Assembly: GCA_016795205.1 (NCBI GenBank)
Contig: JAEUHZ010000052.1
Location: 31,882 to 95,881 of the forward strand
Reading direction: 5' to 3'
Length of the DNA stretch: 64,000 bases
DNA from: Planctomycetota bacterium
GTDB lineage: Bacteria > Planctomycetota > UBA1135 > GCA-002686595
The notes under the pieces are model-generated. The model saw only the letters and a list, made by a program, of their open reading frames with translations. It ran no database searches and was not told the origin of the DNA. A program made the translations under genes and the position numbers. Position 1 is the stretch's first letter. Every line of letters begins with the position of its first letter. This document shows, piece after piece, positions 52,428 through 61,115 of this stretch.

Positions 52428-53380
52428 GGGCGCTCACCGCCGGCTGCGAGCGCCTGCAGGAACGCGGCCTCCATCGTGGCGCGCTCGGGCTCCACGGCCG
52501 ACACGCGCACGCTGGCGCGCGCCGCGGCGGCCAGCACCTCGTCCGCGTCAGCGCCCGGCTCGCCCGGCGGCGCGGGCGGCAACTCGACGGCCAGCGCGCC
52601 GCCTGCGGCCGGCGCGCACGCCAGTCCCGCGGACCGCAACTCGCGCGCGAACACGTCCGCGTCGCCCTGGAACTCGACGCGCACGCTCGGGCGCGCCGAG
52701 CCCACCAGGTCCGTGATGCGCCCCGCGGCCGCCGCGCGGCCCTTGGACAGCACGACGACGGCGTCGCAGGTGGCCTCGACGTCGGGCAGGAGGTGCGAGC
52801 ACAGGATCAGGCTCTTCTGCTGCGCGTGGCCCAGGTCGTGGACGAGGTCGAGCATGTGCCGTCTCCCGGCCGGGTCGAGCCCGTCGGTCGGCTCGTCGAG
52901 CAGCAGCAGCGGCGGGTCGTGCACGAGCGCCTGCGCCAGCTTGAGACGCTGCTTCATGCCCGTCGACCAGCCGGCGACCTCACGGTAGCGAGCCTCGTCC
53001 AGCCCGGCGTAGTCGAGTACCTCGTGGGCGCGCGTCATCGCGTCGCGCGGCGCGAGGCCCGAGAGGCGGCCCAGCATGGCGATGGTCTCGACGCCGCTCA
53101 TGCCGGGCACCAGGCAGTCGCCCTCGGGCATGTAGCCGACCTCGCGACGCAAGCGCGCGCGGCCCGCGGTCGAGCGCGGATCGCAGCCGGCGATGCGCGC
53201 GCTTCCGGAGTCGGGCGCGACCAGACCCAGGCACAGCTTGAGCAGCGTGGTCTTGCCCGCGCCGTTGGGGCCCAGGAGCCCCGTGGGCCCGGGCGCGAGC
53301 GCCAGCGTGAGGCCGTCCAGCGCGCGCACCGCGCCGTACGACTTCGCCAAGGCGTCGAGGACCAGGATCGGCTCCGTCAC
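52424..53380 (-). CDS. ABC transporter ATPase 1
   Basis: A 318-residue ATPase with Walker A GPNGAGKTT (37-45), signature WSTGMKQR and Walker B LLLLDEPTDG, followed by SHLLPDVEATCD. The GTG at 53380 is preceded by GAGGAG. It follows the phnE gene by 8 bases. Membership of the same transcript as the phn genes is strongly suggested. It partners the permease at 51504-52427. Confidence 0.87.
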   Translation of the reverse strand: MTEPILVLDALAKSYGAVRALDGLTLALAPGPTGLLGPNGAGKTTLLKLCLGLVAPDSGSARIAGCDPRSTAGRARLRREVGYMPEGDCLVPGMSGVETIAMLGRLSGLAPRDAMTRAHEVLDYAGLDEARYREVAGWSTGMKQRLKLAQALVHDPPLLLLDEPTDGLDPAGRRHMLDLVHDLGHAQQKSLILCSHLLPDVEATCDAVVVLSKGRAAAAGRITDLVGSARPSVRVEFQGDADVFARELRSAGLACAPAAGGALAVELPPAPPGEPGADADEVLAAAARASVRVSAVEPERATMEAAFLQALAAGGERP

Positions 53381-53388
53381 GCCGCTCC

Positions 53389-54306
53389 TCACGCTCCCCG
53401 GCGCAGTGCGCGGCGCACGAGCGCCGACGCCAGATCGGCGGCCAACACGAGGCCGGCTCCCAGCACGACGAAGGCCAGCATCTCGTCGTAGAACTGCTTC
53501 GCGCGCGAGTCCTGGATCCAGTAGCCGAGCGACACGACCCCCAGCATGCCGAGCACGGTCGCCTCGCGCACGCAGGTCTCGAAGCGATAGAAGAAGTAGA
53601 GCAGGTAGCGATTGGCAGCCAGCGGCAGCGCGGCGAGCCAGGCACCTTGCGCCCGCGAGGCCCCCAAGCTGCGCCAGGCGGACAGCGGGCGTGGGTCGAG
53701 GTTCTCGACCGTCTCTGCCCCGAGCTTCCCGAGGATCCCGGCGTTGTGGATCGCGAGCGCCAGCACCGCGGGCCAGGCGTTGGGGCCGAGCATGGCGAGG
53801 AGCAGGAAGGCCCAGACGTACTCGGGGACCGCGCGCAGCAGCACGAGCCACGCGCGCACGAGCGGCGCGACCACGCGCCAAGCGGGCCACCCGGGCCGCC
53901 CCGCGTCGCCGAAGGGCGTGGGGCTGGCCACGTTGCGGGCCGCGAGGAACGCGCCGCCGAGCGCGGCGATCCCGGCCAACACGATCGCCAGGACGGAGAT
54001 CGCGAGCGTCTGGAGGAGCCCCGCGTAGCCGCGGTCTTGCCACAGCCCGTGCGCGAAGGCCAGCCAGTCGGAGCATCCCCAATCCGTGCCGCGCAGCGCG
54101 TGCGGCGCGGCGTCGACGGCCAGGAAGCGTGCCAGGTTCTCGGCCCGCCGCGTGCTGAACAGGTCGTCGAGGGCGATGTCGCCGCCCAGCCAGGAGTAGG
54201 CCACGAGCGCCACGAGGCCGAGGAGCGAGGCGCGGGCCAGCCGACTGCGCGGGCGCTCGCGCCGCAGGCGGTCTAGGTCCAGGGCGGTGCGCTGCGCCGT
54301 GCTCAC
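53389..54306 (-). CDS. phnE: Phosphonate-type ABC importer permease 2
   Basis: A 305-residue permease with about six spans. The cytoplasmic coupling region VENLDPRPLSAWRSLGASRA and the later YLLYFFYRFETCVREATVLG match PhnE. GTG start within the stop of the first permease. Two tandem PhnE-type permeases are common in phnC-D-E-E operons and form a heterodimer. The true substrate cannot be told from the permease. Confidence 0.82.
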   Translation of the reverse strand: MSTAQRTALDLDRLRRERPRSRLARASLLGLVALVAYSWLGGDIALDDLFSTRRAENLARFLAVDAAPHALRGTDWGCSDWLAFAHGLWQDRGYAGLLQTLAISVLAIVLAGIAALGGAFLAARNVASPTPFGDAGRPGWPAWRVVAPLVRAWLVLLRAVPEYVWAFLLLAMLGPNAWPAVLALAIHNAGILGKLGAETVENLDPRPLSAWRSLGASRAQGAWLAALPLAANRYLLYFFYRFETCVREATVLGMLGVVSLGYWIQDSRAKQFYDEMLAFVVLGAGLVLAADLASALVRRALRRGA

Positions 54307-55199
54307 GCCACGAACCTCCGGCGCAGTGCGCCGCTCCAGGCCTCGATCGCCAGGACCAGCGCGACGAGCGCGTAGAGGTAGGTCCACACCTCGCGGTAGT
54401 GGAGGTTCTCGAAGGCCTGCGCGATCGCATAGCCGAGCGTGGGGAAGCCGAAGAACCCCAGGACCGCCGCGCTGCGCACCGCGCACTCGAAGCGGTAGAA
54501 GGAATAGGCGGCCATGTCCGGCGCCGCGCGCGGCACGAGGCCGAACACGAACACCTGCAAGGGCGTGGCGCCCGCGCCGCGCAGGGCCCAGGCCGCGTCA
54601 CGGGGTGCCTCCTCGACCATCTCGGAGAAGATCTTCGCCAGCGTGCCGCCGTAGGGGATGGCGATGGCGGCCACGGCCCCGGCGGTGTTCAGGCCGAAGG
54701 CGGCCAGGAACAAGACGGCCCAGAGGAGCTCGTGCACGGAGCGCATGACGACGATCACCAGGCGCGCCGCCGCCCACACGGTCGGCCCGAGCGTGCGCGC
54801 GCAGAGCCTGCGCAATGGACCGGCCCCGCCGGAGAGCTCGCCGGACCACCAAGCGCTCGTCGACAGGAAGCCCAGCGCGATCCCCAGGACCAGCGCCACG
54901 CTCATGGCCGCGGTCGCGAAGACCACGGTGCGGCGGGCCGCCGCCAAGGCTTGCGCCAGGATGTGCGGCGTGCCGGCGGGGACGGGCGCTTCGTAGTCGA
55001 GCGCCGGACGCAGCGCCGCCGCGAAGAACTCGCGCGCCACGGCCAGCCCACCGGACTCCGGCACGAGACGCGCGAGGGGAGCGTCGAGCGCGAGCCAGGC
55101 GGCAAGGCCCGCCACGAGCAGGGAGGCGGCCACGGAGACCCGGGGCGTGACGGGGAACGGACGCCGTGCCGGGTCAGGCGGAGGGCGCGGGTTCGACAC
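54303..55199 (-). CDS. phnE: Phosphonate-type ABC importer permease 1
   Basis: A 298-residue permease with about six spans. EEAPRDAAWALRGAGATPLQ is the coupling (EAA-type) loop and MAAYSFYRFECAVRSAAVLG is the PhnE-like region. The GTG at 55199 overlaps the phnC end by 26 bases and follows GGAG closely, so I preferred it to longer starts. It pairs with the second permease. Confidence 0.8.
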   Translation of the reverse strand: MSNPRPPPDPARRPFPVTPRVSVAASLLVAGLAAWLALDAPLARLVPESGGLAVAREFFAAALRPALDYEAPVPAGTPHILAQALAAARRTVVFATAAMSVALVLGIALGFLSTSAWWSGELSGGAGPLRRLCARTLGPTVWAAARLVIVVMRSVHELLWAVLFLAAFGLNTAGAVAAIAIPYGGTLAKIFSEMVEEAPRDAAWALRGAGATPLQVFVFGLVPRAAPDMAAYSFYRFECAVRSAAVLGFFGFPTLGYAIAQAFENLHYREVWTYLYALVALVLAIEAWSGALRRRFVA

Positions 55200-56031
55200 G
55201 CTCCAGGCCCTCCAAGGAGTAGAGCGCGGCCAGCTCGCGTTCCGTGACCCTGCCGGTCGGCGCATCGAACGCGATGCGTCCGGCGCGCAGCCCGACGAGC
55301 CGCGGGAAGCAGGCGCGCGCGAGCTGGATGTCGTGGATCGAGACGATCAAGGTCAGCCCGCGCTCGCGCGAGATCGCGGCCACGAGCTCGACCAGGTCGC
55401 GTGCCCGGGCCGGATCGACGGACGAGACGGGCTCGTCGAGCAGCAGCGCCGCCGGGCCCTGATAGAGCGCGCGCGCCAGCGCCACGCGTTGGCGCTGGCC
55501 GCCGGAGAGCGAGTCCGTGCGCTGGTAGAGCTTCTCGCCGATCCCCACCCGCTCCAAGATCGCGGCGGCGCGCGCGACCTCGGCGCGCGAGGGCAGGCAC
55601 AGGGAGCGCACGCCCGCCAGGAAGCCCTGCCGTCCCAGTCGCCCCGAGAGCACGTTCACGAGCACGCGCACGTTGGGGACGAGCGCGAGGTCTTGGTGGA
55701 CGAAGCCGATGCGCGCGCGCACAGCGCGCAGGGCCCTGGGTCCCAGCTCGTCGAGGCGCTGGCCGTCGACGCAGACCGTGCCCGAGGTCGGCGCCAGGGA
55801 GGCGTTGAGCAGCCGCAGCAGCGTGGTCTTGCCCGCGCCGCTCGGGCCGACGAGGGCCAAGGCCTCACCGGGCTCGACGACGAGGTCGAGAGCCGCGAGC
55901 GCCGGGCGCCCGGCGAAGGCCACCCCGGCCCCCCGCAGCGTGAAGGCCGCGGAGTCGGGACGCGCACGCGCCCCGGCTCCGGCCTCAGCGCAGGAGCCCG
56001 ATCTCGACGGCGGTCTTGCGGAGGAGCTCAA
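55174..56031 (-). CDS. phnC: Phosphonate-type ABC importer ATPase
   Basis: A 285-residue importer ATPase with Walker A GPSGAGKTT (62-70), signature LSGGQRQR and Walker B ALLLDEPVSS, and the typical PhnC loop GFVHQDLALVPNVRVLVNVL. The only start giving a full domain is TTG at 56031, overlapping the end of phnD by 47 bases; the first about 28 residues are not conserved in character, so a slightly later start is possible. It energises the two PhnE-type permeases. Confidence 0.85.
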   Translation of the reverse strand: MSSSARPPSRSGSCAEAGAGARARPDSAAFTLRGAGVAFAGRPALAALDLVVEPGEALALVGPSGAGKTTLLRLLNASLAPTSGTVCVDGQRLDELGPRALRAVRARIGFVHQDLALVPNVRVLVNVLSGRLGRQGFLAGVRSLCLPSRAEVARAAAILERVGIGEKLYQRTDSLSGGQRQRVALARALYQGPAALLLDEPVSSVDPARARDLVELVAAISRERGLTLIVSIHDIQLARACFPRLVGLRAGRIAFDAPTGRVTERELAALYSLEGLERVEPAPSA

Positions 56032-56887
56032 ACGTCTCGTTCGTGCAGGCGATCAGGCCGTCCTCGGCGCGGTCCAGCGCGGCGAGCAGCCGGCGGTCTT
56101 CGCCCTGGATGGCGATCAGCTCGGCCTGCAGCTTGTCCGTGAAGCCGGGGCCGTAGACCTGGTCGAGCTTGGGGTGCGCCGTGAAGTTGTAGTCGGCGTA
56201 CTCCGGCGTGGTCCAGACGATGCGCACGAGATCGGTGTCGACCTTCTTCTCCTTGACCCACTTGTCGAACACCGTGTAGTCGACGACGCCGGCGTCGAAC
56301 GTGCCGGCCGCGACGAGCTGGATCGTCTTGTCGTGGCTGCCGGAGAAGCGCGGCTCGGCGCCGAAGAACTCCTTGGGGCTCTGCTTCGTGGCCTGGCGCA
56401 GGAAGTACTCCGGCATGAGTCGGCCGGAGGTCGAGCTGGCCGAGCCGAAGGTGAACTGCTTGCCCCGCAGCGCGGTCGGGAACTCCTTCGAGGGGGTCAG
56501 GCCGGAGGCCTTGTTTGCGATGACGTAGCTCTTGAAGCGCACGTCGCGGGCCCCGCAGGCGATGGCGCGGGCGCCCGGGACCGCGGCGCGCGCCTGGCAG
56601 CCGGTGTAGCCGCCGAACCAGGCCAGCAGCACGTCGCCGTTCTTGAAGGCGTCGACCGAGGCGTTGTAGTCGGCCGACGGCACGTACTCGACGGGCACGC
56701 CGAGCTTGGACGCGAGGTGCTGAGCGAGCGGCGCGTACTTCTCCGCGAGCTCGGTCGTGTTCTGGTTGGGGATGCCGGTGAACTTGAGCACCGGCTTGGC
56801 CTGCGCCCGAACGGGCGCGGCGAGCATGGCCAGCGCGGCCAGGGCCACGGAGCCACACAGCAGGGAGCGACGGAGCGGGAGTGACAT
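55985..56887 (-). CDS. phnD: PhnD-type periplasmic substrate-binding protein
   Basis: A 300-residue binding protein with a signal peptide (about residues 1-28). It has LKFTGIPNQNTTELAEKYAP at the mature start, DYNASVDAFKNGDVLLAWFGGYTG in the first lobe and GSASSTSGRLMPEYFL in the second. Relatives bind phosphate, phosphite or phosphonate. Some close ones, with AWxGGxT-type motifs, are annotated as putative selenate-binding. ATG 56887 follows AAAGGTGG and begins a clean signal peptide. First gene of the eight-gene operon; a TATGCT -10-like box sits about 85 bases upstream. Confidence 0.85.
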   Translation of the reverse strand: MSLPLRRSLLCGSVALAALAMLAAPVRAQAKPVLKFTGIPNQNTTELAEKYAPLAQHLASKLGVPVEYVPSADYNASVDAFKNGDVLLAWFGGYTGCQARAAVPGARAIACGARDVRFKSYVIANKASGLTPSKEFPTALRGKQFTFGSASSTSGRLMPEYFLRQATKQSPKEFFGAEPRFSGSHDKTIQLVAAGTFDAGVVDYTVFDKWVKEKKVDTDLVRIVWTTPEYADYNFTAHPKLDQVYGPGFTDKLQAELIAIQGEDRRLLAALDRAEDGLIACTNETFELLRKTAVEIGLLR

Positions 56888-56972
56888 CACGGCCACCTTT
56901 CGCGCGCCAGCTCCCGGAACAGGCGGGCAGGCCGGCGCGTCAGCGGAACTCTCGGACGGGGACAGGGCGGGG

Positions 56973-56978
56973 AGCATA
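56973..56978 (-). promoter_or_regulatory. TATGCT -10-like box upstream of phnD
   Basis: On the minus strand TATGCT lies about 85 bases before the phnD ATG, implying a leader of about 80 bases. The region between (to 57162) is 275 bp of divergent spacer shared with the oxidoreductase operon. No riboswitch pattern is recognisable. Confidence 0.3.
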
Positions 56979-57100
56979 CTCCTGGAGGACCGCTGCCGCA
57001 CCAAGCGCACGCCACGCGGCGGCGGTCCAGCCACCGCGCCCTCCTGATTTCCGCCGCGCACGAACCGTGGGGGAGTCCTGGTCCCTGCGCGAATCCTCGC

Positions 57101-57106
57101 TACGAT
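57101..57106 (+). promoter_or_regulatory. TACGAT -10-like box upstream of the Mo-oxidoreductase operon
   Basis: TACGAT lies 56 bases before the ATG at 57163, whose ribosome site GAGGA is at 57150-57154. Unlike the close-in boxes, this fits a normal leadered transcript. Confidence 0.3.
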
Positions 57107-57162
57107 CCCCGCGCAGCGCACGACGCTTCCCCGGGACTCCCCAGCAAACGAGGACGCAATCC

Positions 57163-57879
57163 ATGGCGGACGGAACAGCACGGACGGACGGCGCAGCCGA
57201 GCCCGTGGATCTCTCGCGGCGCGTGTTCCTGCGCGGGGCCGGCGGCGCCGCCGCGGGCGGCGTGCTGGCACCGGCGCTCTTGGGCGCTGCGGCGGGCGGG
57301 TGCGCCGCGGGTGCCACGGCCGGCGCGGGGGCCGCGACGTCGGCGGCCTTGGCCGCGCCGCCCGGGGCGGACCCGGCCGGGCGCGAACTCGTGGGCGAGG
57401 TCGAGATCGAGCTGGCGATCAACGGCACGCGGCAGAAGCTCGTCGTCGAGCCGCGCACGACGCTGCTCGACGCGCTGCGCACGCGGCTCGAGCCGCCGCT
57501 CACCGGCACGAAGAGCGTTTGCGAGCGCGGGAACTGTGGCGCGTGCACCGTGCTCGTCGACGGCGAGCCGCGCTACGCTTGCCTGCAACTCGCCTGCGAC
57601 CTGCGCGGTCGCGCGATCACCACGGTCGAGGGTCTGGGGTCGCCCGAGAAGCTCTCCGTGCTCCAGCAGGAGTTCGTCGCCCAGGACGGCAGCATGTGCG
57701 GCTTCTGCACGCCGGGCTTCGTCGTGGCGATCACGGCCTGCCTGCAGCGGGACCCGCGCGCCTCCGAGCAAGAGATCCGGCGTGCGTGCGCCGGCAACCT
57801 GTGCCGCTGCGGAACGCACCCGCAGGTGTTCGCGGCCGCGCTGGCCGCCGGCCGGCGCCTCGCGGAGGGCCAGCGATGA
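57163..57879 (+). CDS. Tat-exported [2Fe-2S] subunit of a xanthine-oxidase-family enzyme (PaoA/CoxS-like)
   Basis: A 238-residue protein. SRRVFLRGAGGAA (Arg19-Arg20) is a twin-arginine signal, so the complex is exported folded. The plant-type [2Fe-2S] site is CERGNCGAC (Cys120, 125, 128), with a further Cys in YACLQLACD. The second [2Fe-2S] domain has Cys179, Cys182 (CGFC) and Cys209, 214, 216. It carries electrons from the Mo centre. First gene; overlaps the catalytic subunit gene by ATGA. Confidence 0.9.
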   Translation: MADGTARTDGAAEPVDLSRRVFLRGAGGAAAGGVLAPALLGAAAGGCAAGATAGAGAATSAALAAPPGADPAGRELVGEVEIELAINGTRQKLVVEPRTTLLDALRTRLEPPLTGTKSVCERGNCGACTVLVDGEPRYACLQLACDLRGRAITTVEGLGSPEKLSVLQQEFVAQDGSMCGFCTPGFVVAITACLQRDPRASEQEIRRACAGNLCRCGTHPQVFAAALAAGRRLAEGQR

Positions 57880-60110
57880 AGCTCGAGCCCCGCGCTGTTC
57901 CGCTCCAGGACGCCCCGCCGAAGCGCAAGGTCAAGACGACCCAGGTCGTGAACGGCATCGAGACCGAGGTCGAGATCGAGGTCGAGGACGTGCCGGCGGG
58001 CCAGTGGCCGCCGCGCGCGTCGCTGCGCGTCCTGAACCACGACATCCCGCGCGTCGACGGGCCGGTCAAGGTCTCGGGGGCGGCGCGCTACACGCACGAC
58101 GTGCGCGTTCCGGGCATGGTCTGGGCGCGGCTCCTGCTCTCGCCGCTGCCGCGCGCGCGGGTCGCCGCGCTCGACCTCGAAGCCGCGCGCGCGGTGCCGG
58201 GCGTGGTCCACGTGCTGGTCGTCGAGCGCGAGGAGACGGGCTGGCTGGGCCAACCGGTGGCGGTCGTCGCGGCCGAGACGCTCGAGGCCGCCGGGGACGG
58301 CCTGCGCGCGCTGGCGGCGCGCTTCGAGCCGCTCCCGTGGGTCGTCGACCACGCCGCGGCGGTCCGCGAGGGGGCGCCCGCGGTCGGGCGGGGGGCCAAC
58401 GTGGGTCGGCCGGAAACCGACGGCGACGAGGCGCGGGCGCGCGCGGCACTCTCGGCCTCGGCCACACGCGTCCGGGCCACCTACACCGTCCCGGTCCAGC
58501 ACCACGCGAGCCTCGAGACGCACGGCGTGGTCGTCGACTACCGCGGCGGCGAGGACGCGGTCGTCTACTGCTCGACGCAGTACGCGCAGGGCTTCGCGGC
58601 CGAGGCGGCCAAGGAGCTCGGGCTCAAGGCCGGCAACGTGCGCGGTGTCGTCGAGCACATGGGCGGCGGCTTCGGCTCGAAGTTCGGGCTGGATGCCCAG
58701 GGGCTGTACGCCTGTCGGATCGCGAAGGAGCTCAAGCGCCCGGTGCACCTGATGCTCGATCGGCGCGCCGAGTTCCTGATGAGCGGGAACCGCTCGGGGA
58801 CGTCGATGACGATCGAGGCCGGCTGCGACGCGCAGGGCTCCCTGACCGGGCTGGTGGCCGAGGCCTGGAAGCACGGCGGCCTGGGCCGCGGATCACTGTC
58901 GGGCCTGCCCTACTGCTACAAGGCCGGCGCGCACTTCCGCGACGTGCGCTCGGTTCGGATGCACCTCGACGCGAGCCGCGCGATGCGCGCTCCAGGCCAT
59001 CCCCAAGCGTCGTTCGGCATGGAGTCGATCCTGGACGAGCTGGCCTACGCCGCCGGCCTCGACCTGGTGGAGATCCGCCGGCGCAACGCGGCGCATCCGG
59101 CCTGGGTGCGCCAGCTCGACCGCGTGGCGCGCGAGATCGGCTGGGACCAGCACCCGCACCGCACGCAGCCGGGCAAGCCCGACCGCGAGGAGTGCATCGG
59201 CATCGGCTTTGGGATCTCGAACTGGGGCTCGGGAGGCTCCAGCGATTGCGAGGCCGAGGTGCGCATCGAGAAGGACGGCAGCGTGGTCGTGGCCTGCGCC
59301 GCGCAGGATCTGGGCACTGGCACGCGCATGTACATGGCGGCGATCGCCGCCGAGGAATTCGGCCTGCCGGTCGCGGCGGTCACGGCGCGTCTGGGCGACT
59401 CGCGCCTGCCGACCGGCGTGGCCTCGGGCGGCAGCGTGACGACGCCGTCCGTGGCGCCGGCCGTGAAGGACGCCTGCACGCGCGCGCGAGGCGCGTTCGC
59501 CGCGCACCTCGCGCAGGTCCTGGGCCGCTCGGCCGAGGGCTTCCGCTTCGGGCCCGATGGCGTGCGCCACGACGGGATGACCGAGCGGCTCGCGTGGTCC
59601 AAGGCCTGCGGCACGCTGCCCGCCGAGGGCCTGAGCGCGCGGGGCAAGTGGCAGGAGTCGCTCCAGACGCGCGGCGTGCGCTGCACGCAAGCGGCGCAGG
59701 TCGCGGTCGATCCCGGCACGGGCCGCGTCCGCGTGCTCCACATGGTGTGCCTCCAGGAGGTCGGGCTGGCCCTGAACCGCTTGGCGGTCAAGAGCCAGAT
59801 CCAAGGCGGGATGATCCAGGCCTTGGGGTACGCGTTGGGGGAGGGTCGGCAACTCGACTCCGCGCTCGGCCTGCAGCTCAACGCGAGCTTCGAGGAGTAC
59901 AAGATCCCGCACGCGCTCGAGATCCCGCGCATGACGACGCTGATCGACGACGACGACACGCGCAACGGCGTGGCGGGTGTGGGCGAGCCGCCCGCGATCC
60001 CCGGCGCCAGCGCGATCGCGAACGCGGTGCACAACGCCTGCGGCGCGCGCGTGCGCGAGCTGCCGATCACGCCGGACAAGGTGCTCCTGGCCCTCGGAAA
60101 GGTGGTCTGA
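57876..60110 (+). CDS. Molybdopterin-binding catalytic subunit (xanthine dehydrogenase family, PaoC-like)
   Basis: A 744-residue molybdenum hydroxylase. RVDGPVKVSGAARYTHDV starts the conserved part. Mo-cofactor segments include EHMGGGFGSKFG, RAMRAPGHPQASFGMES and AQDLGTGTRMYMAAIAAEE. The catalytic Glu is expected at Glu704 (GVAGVGEPP). No signal peptide, so it should be carried by the Tat signal of the small subunit. The substrate is unknown; periplasmic aldehydes are typical of PaoABC-like enzymes. ATG 57876 overlaps the upstream stop. Confidence 0.91.
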   Translation: MKLEPRAVPLQDAPPKRKVKTTQVVNGIETEVEIEVEDVPAGQWPPRASLRVLNHDIPRVDGPVKVSGAARYTHDVRVPGMVWARLLLSPLPRARVAALDLEAARAVPGVVHVLVVEREETGWLGQPVAVVAAETLEAAGDGLRALAARFEPLPWVVDHAAAVREGAPAVGRGANVGRPETDGDEARARAALSASATRVRATYTVPVQHHASLETHGVVVDYRGGEDAVVYCSTQYAQGFAAEAAKELGLKAGNVRGVVEHMGGGFGSKFGLDAQGLYACRIAKELKRPVHLMLDRRAEFLMSGNRSGTSMTIEAGCDAQGSLTGLVAEAWKHGGLGRGSLSGLPYCYKAGAHFRDVRSVRMHLDASRAMRAPGHPQASFGMESILDELAYAAGLDLVEIRRRNAAHPAWVRQLDRVAREIGWDQHPHRTQPGKPDREECIGIGFGISNWGSGGSSDCEAEVRIEKDGSVVVACAAQDLGTGTRMYMAAIAAEEFGLPVAAVTARLGDSRLPTGVASGGSVTTPSVAPAVKDACTRARGAFAAHLAQVLGRSAEGFRFGPDGVRHDGMTERLAWSKACGTLPAEGLSARGKWQESLQTRGVRCTQAAQVAVDPGTGRVRVLHMVCLQEVGLALNRLAVKSQIQGGMIQALGYALGEGRQLDSALGLQLNASFEEYKIPHALEIPRMTTLIDDDDTRNGVAGVGEPPAIPGASAIANAVHNACGARVRELPITPDKVLLALGKVV

Positions 60111-60111
60111 C

Positions 60112-61095
60112 GTGAAGTCCTTCCGCTTCCTGAACCCGGCCTCGCTCGACGAGGCGATCGCGCTCGCCACCGCGCCGGACGCGGGGGATGCGCGCTTCTT
60201 GGCCGGAGGCCAGGACCTCCTGACGGAAATGCAGGAGCACCTCGCGGAACCCGACCGCGTCGTGAACCTGAAGTCGGTGCCGGGCCTCGATCGCATCGAG
60301 GCCGGCGGCGGTCGCCTGCGCGTGGGCGCGCTGGCGACGCTGGTGCGCCTCGAGCGCGAGGCGGCGGTCCGCGCGCGCTGGGCGGCGCTCTCGGAAGCCG
60401 CCGCGTCGGTGGCGAGCCCGCAGATCCGCTCGTGCGCCACGCTGGGCGGGAACTTGTGCCAGCGGCCGCGCTGCGCGTACTACCGCATCGAGGAGGCGCG
60501 CTGCCTGAAGAAGGGCGGCACGGAGTGCTTCGCGTACGGCGGCTCGAACAAGTACAGCGCGATCCTGGGCGGCGGGCCGAGCTGGATCGTTCACCCCAGC
60601 GACCTCGCGCCGGCGCTCGTGGCGCTCGACGCCGAGATCGTGCTGCGCGGCGCCGGCGGCGAGCGGCGCCTGCCGCTCGAGAAGTTCTACGTCCTGCCGG
60701 CCGACGGCGACGTGACGAAGGAGACCGTGCTGGCGCCGGGCGAGGTCGTCACCGAGGTCGTGGTGCCCGAGCCGCCCGCCGGTGCGCGCTCCACCTATCT
60801 GAAGTTCCGCGAGCGCGAATCCTACGACTTCGCGCTCGCGGCGGTGGCCGCCTCGCTCGTGCTGCAGGACGGTGTCGTGCGCACCGCGCGGATCTGCCTC
60901 GGCGGGGTCGCGCCGGTTCCCTGGCGAGCGCCGCAGGCCGAGGCCGCGCTCCTGGGTCGCCGGCTCGATGCCGCGCTGGCGAAGCAGGCCGCCGCGGCCG
61001 CGCTCGCGGGCGCCGCGCCGCTGGAGCAGAACGCGTTCAAGATCCCGCTCACGAAGACGCTCGTGGAGCGCGCGCTCCTGGCGCTCGCCCGCTGA
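60112..61095 (+). CDS. FAD subunit with an added [4Fe-4S]-type cysteine cluster (PaoB-like)
   Basis: A 327-residue FAD-binding subunit. FLAGGQDLLTEM (about residues 29-40) binds FAD phosphates and SCATLGGNLCQRPRC (Cys108, 116, 121) leads into an insertion with Cys131 and Cys139 (ARCLKKGGTECF). This insertion matches the position of the [4Fe-4S] site of PaoB/4-hydroxybenzoyl-CoA reductase beta rather than plain xanthine dehydrogenase. Third gene of the operon, GTG start one base after the catalytic subunit stop. Confidence 0.88.
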   Translation: MKSFRFLNPASLDEAIALATAPDAGDARFLAGGQDLLTEMQEHLAEPDRVVNLKSVPGLDRIEAGGGRLRVGALATLVRLEREAAVRARWAALSEAAASVASPQIRSCATLGGNLCQRPRCAYYRIEEARCLKKGGTECFAYGGSNKYSAILGGGPSWIVHPSDLAPALVALDAEIVLRGAGGERRLPLEKFYVLPADGDVTKETVLAPGEVVTEVVVPEPPAGARSTYLKFRERESYDFALAAVAASLVLQDGVVRTARICLGGVAPVPWRAPQAEAALLGRRLDAALAKQAAAAALAGAAPLEQNAFKIPLTKTLVERALLALAR

Positions 61096-61115
61096 ACCCG
61101 CGGAGGCTTGCGAAG

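Noticed and set aside
56888..57162. Riboswitch in the phnD leader
   Set aside because: The leader of about 80 bases shows no recognisable conserved riboswitch core; only a TATGCT box and unstructured GC-rich sequence.
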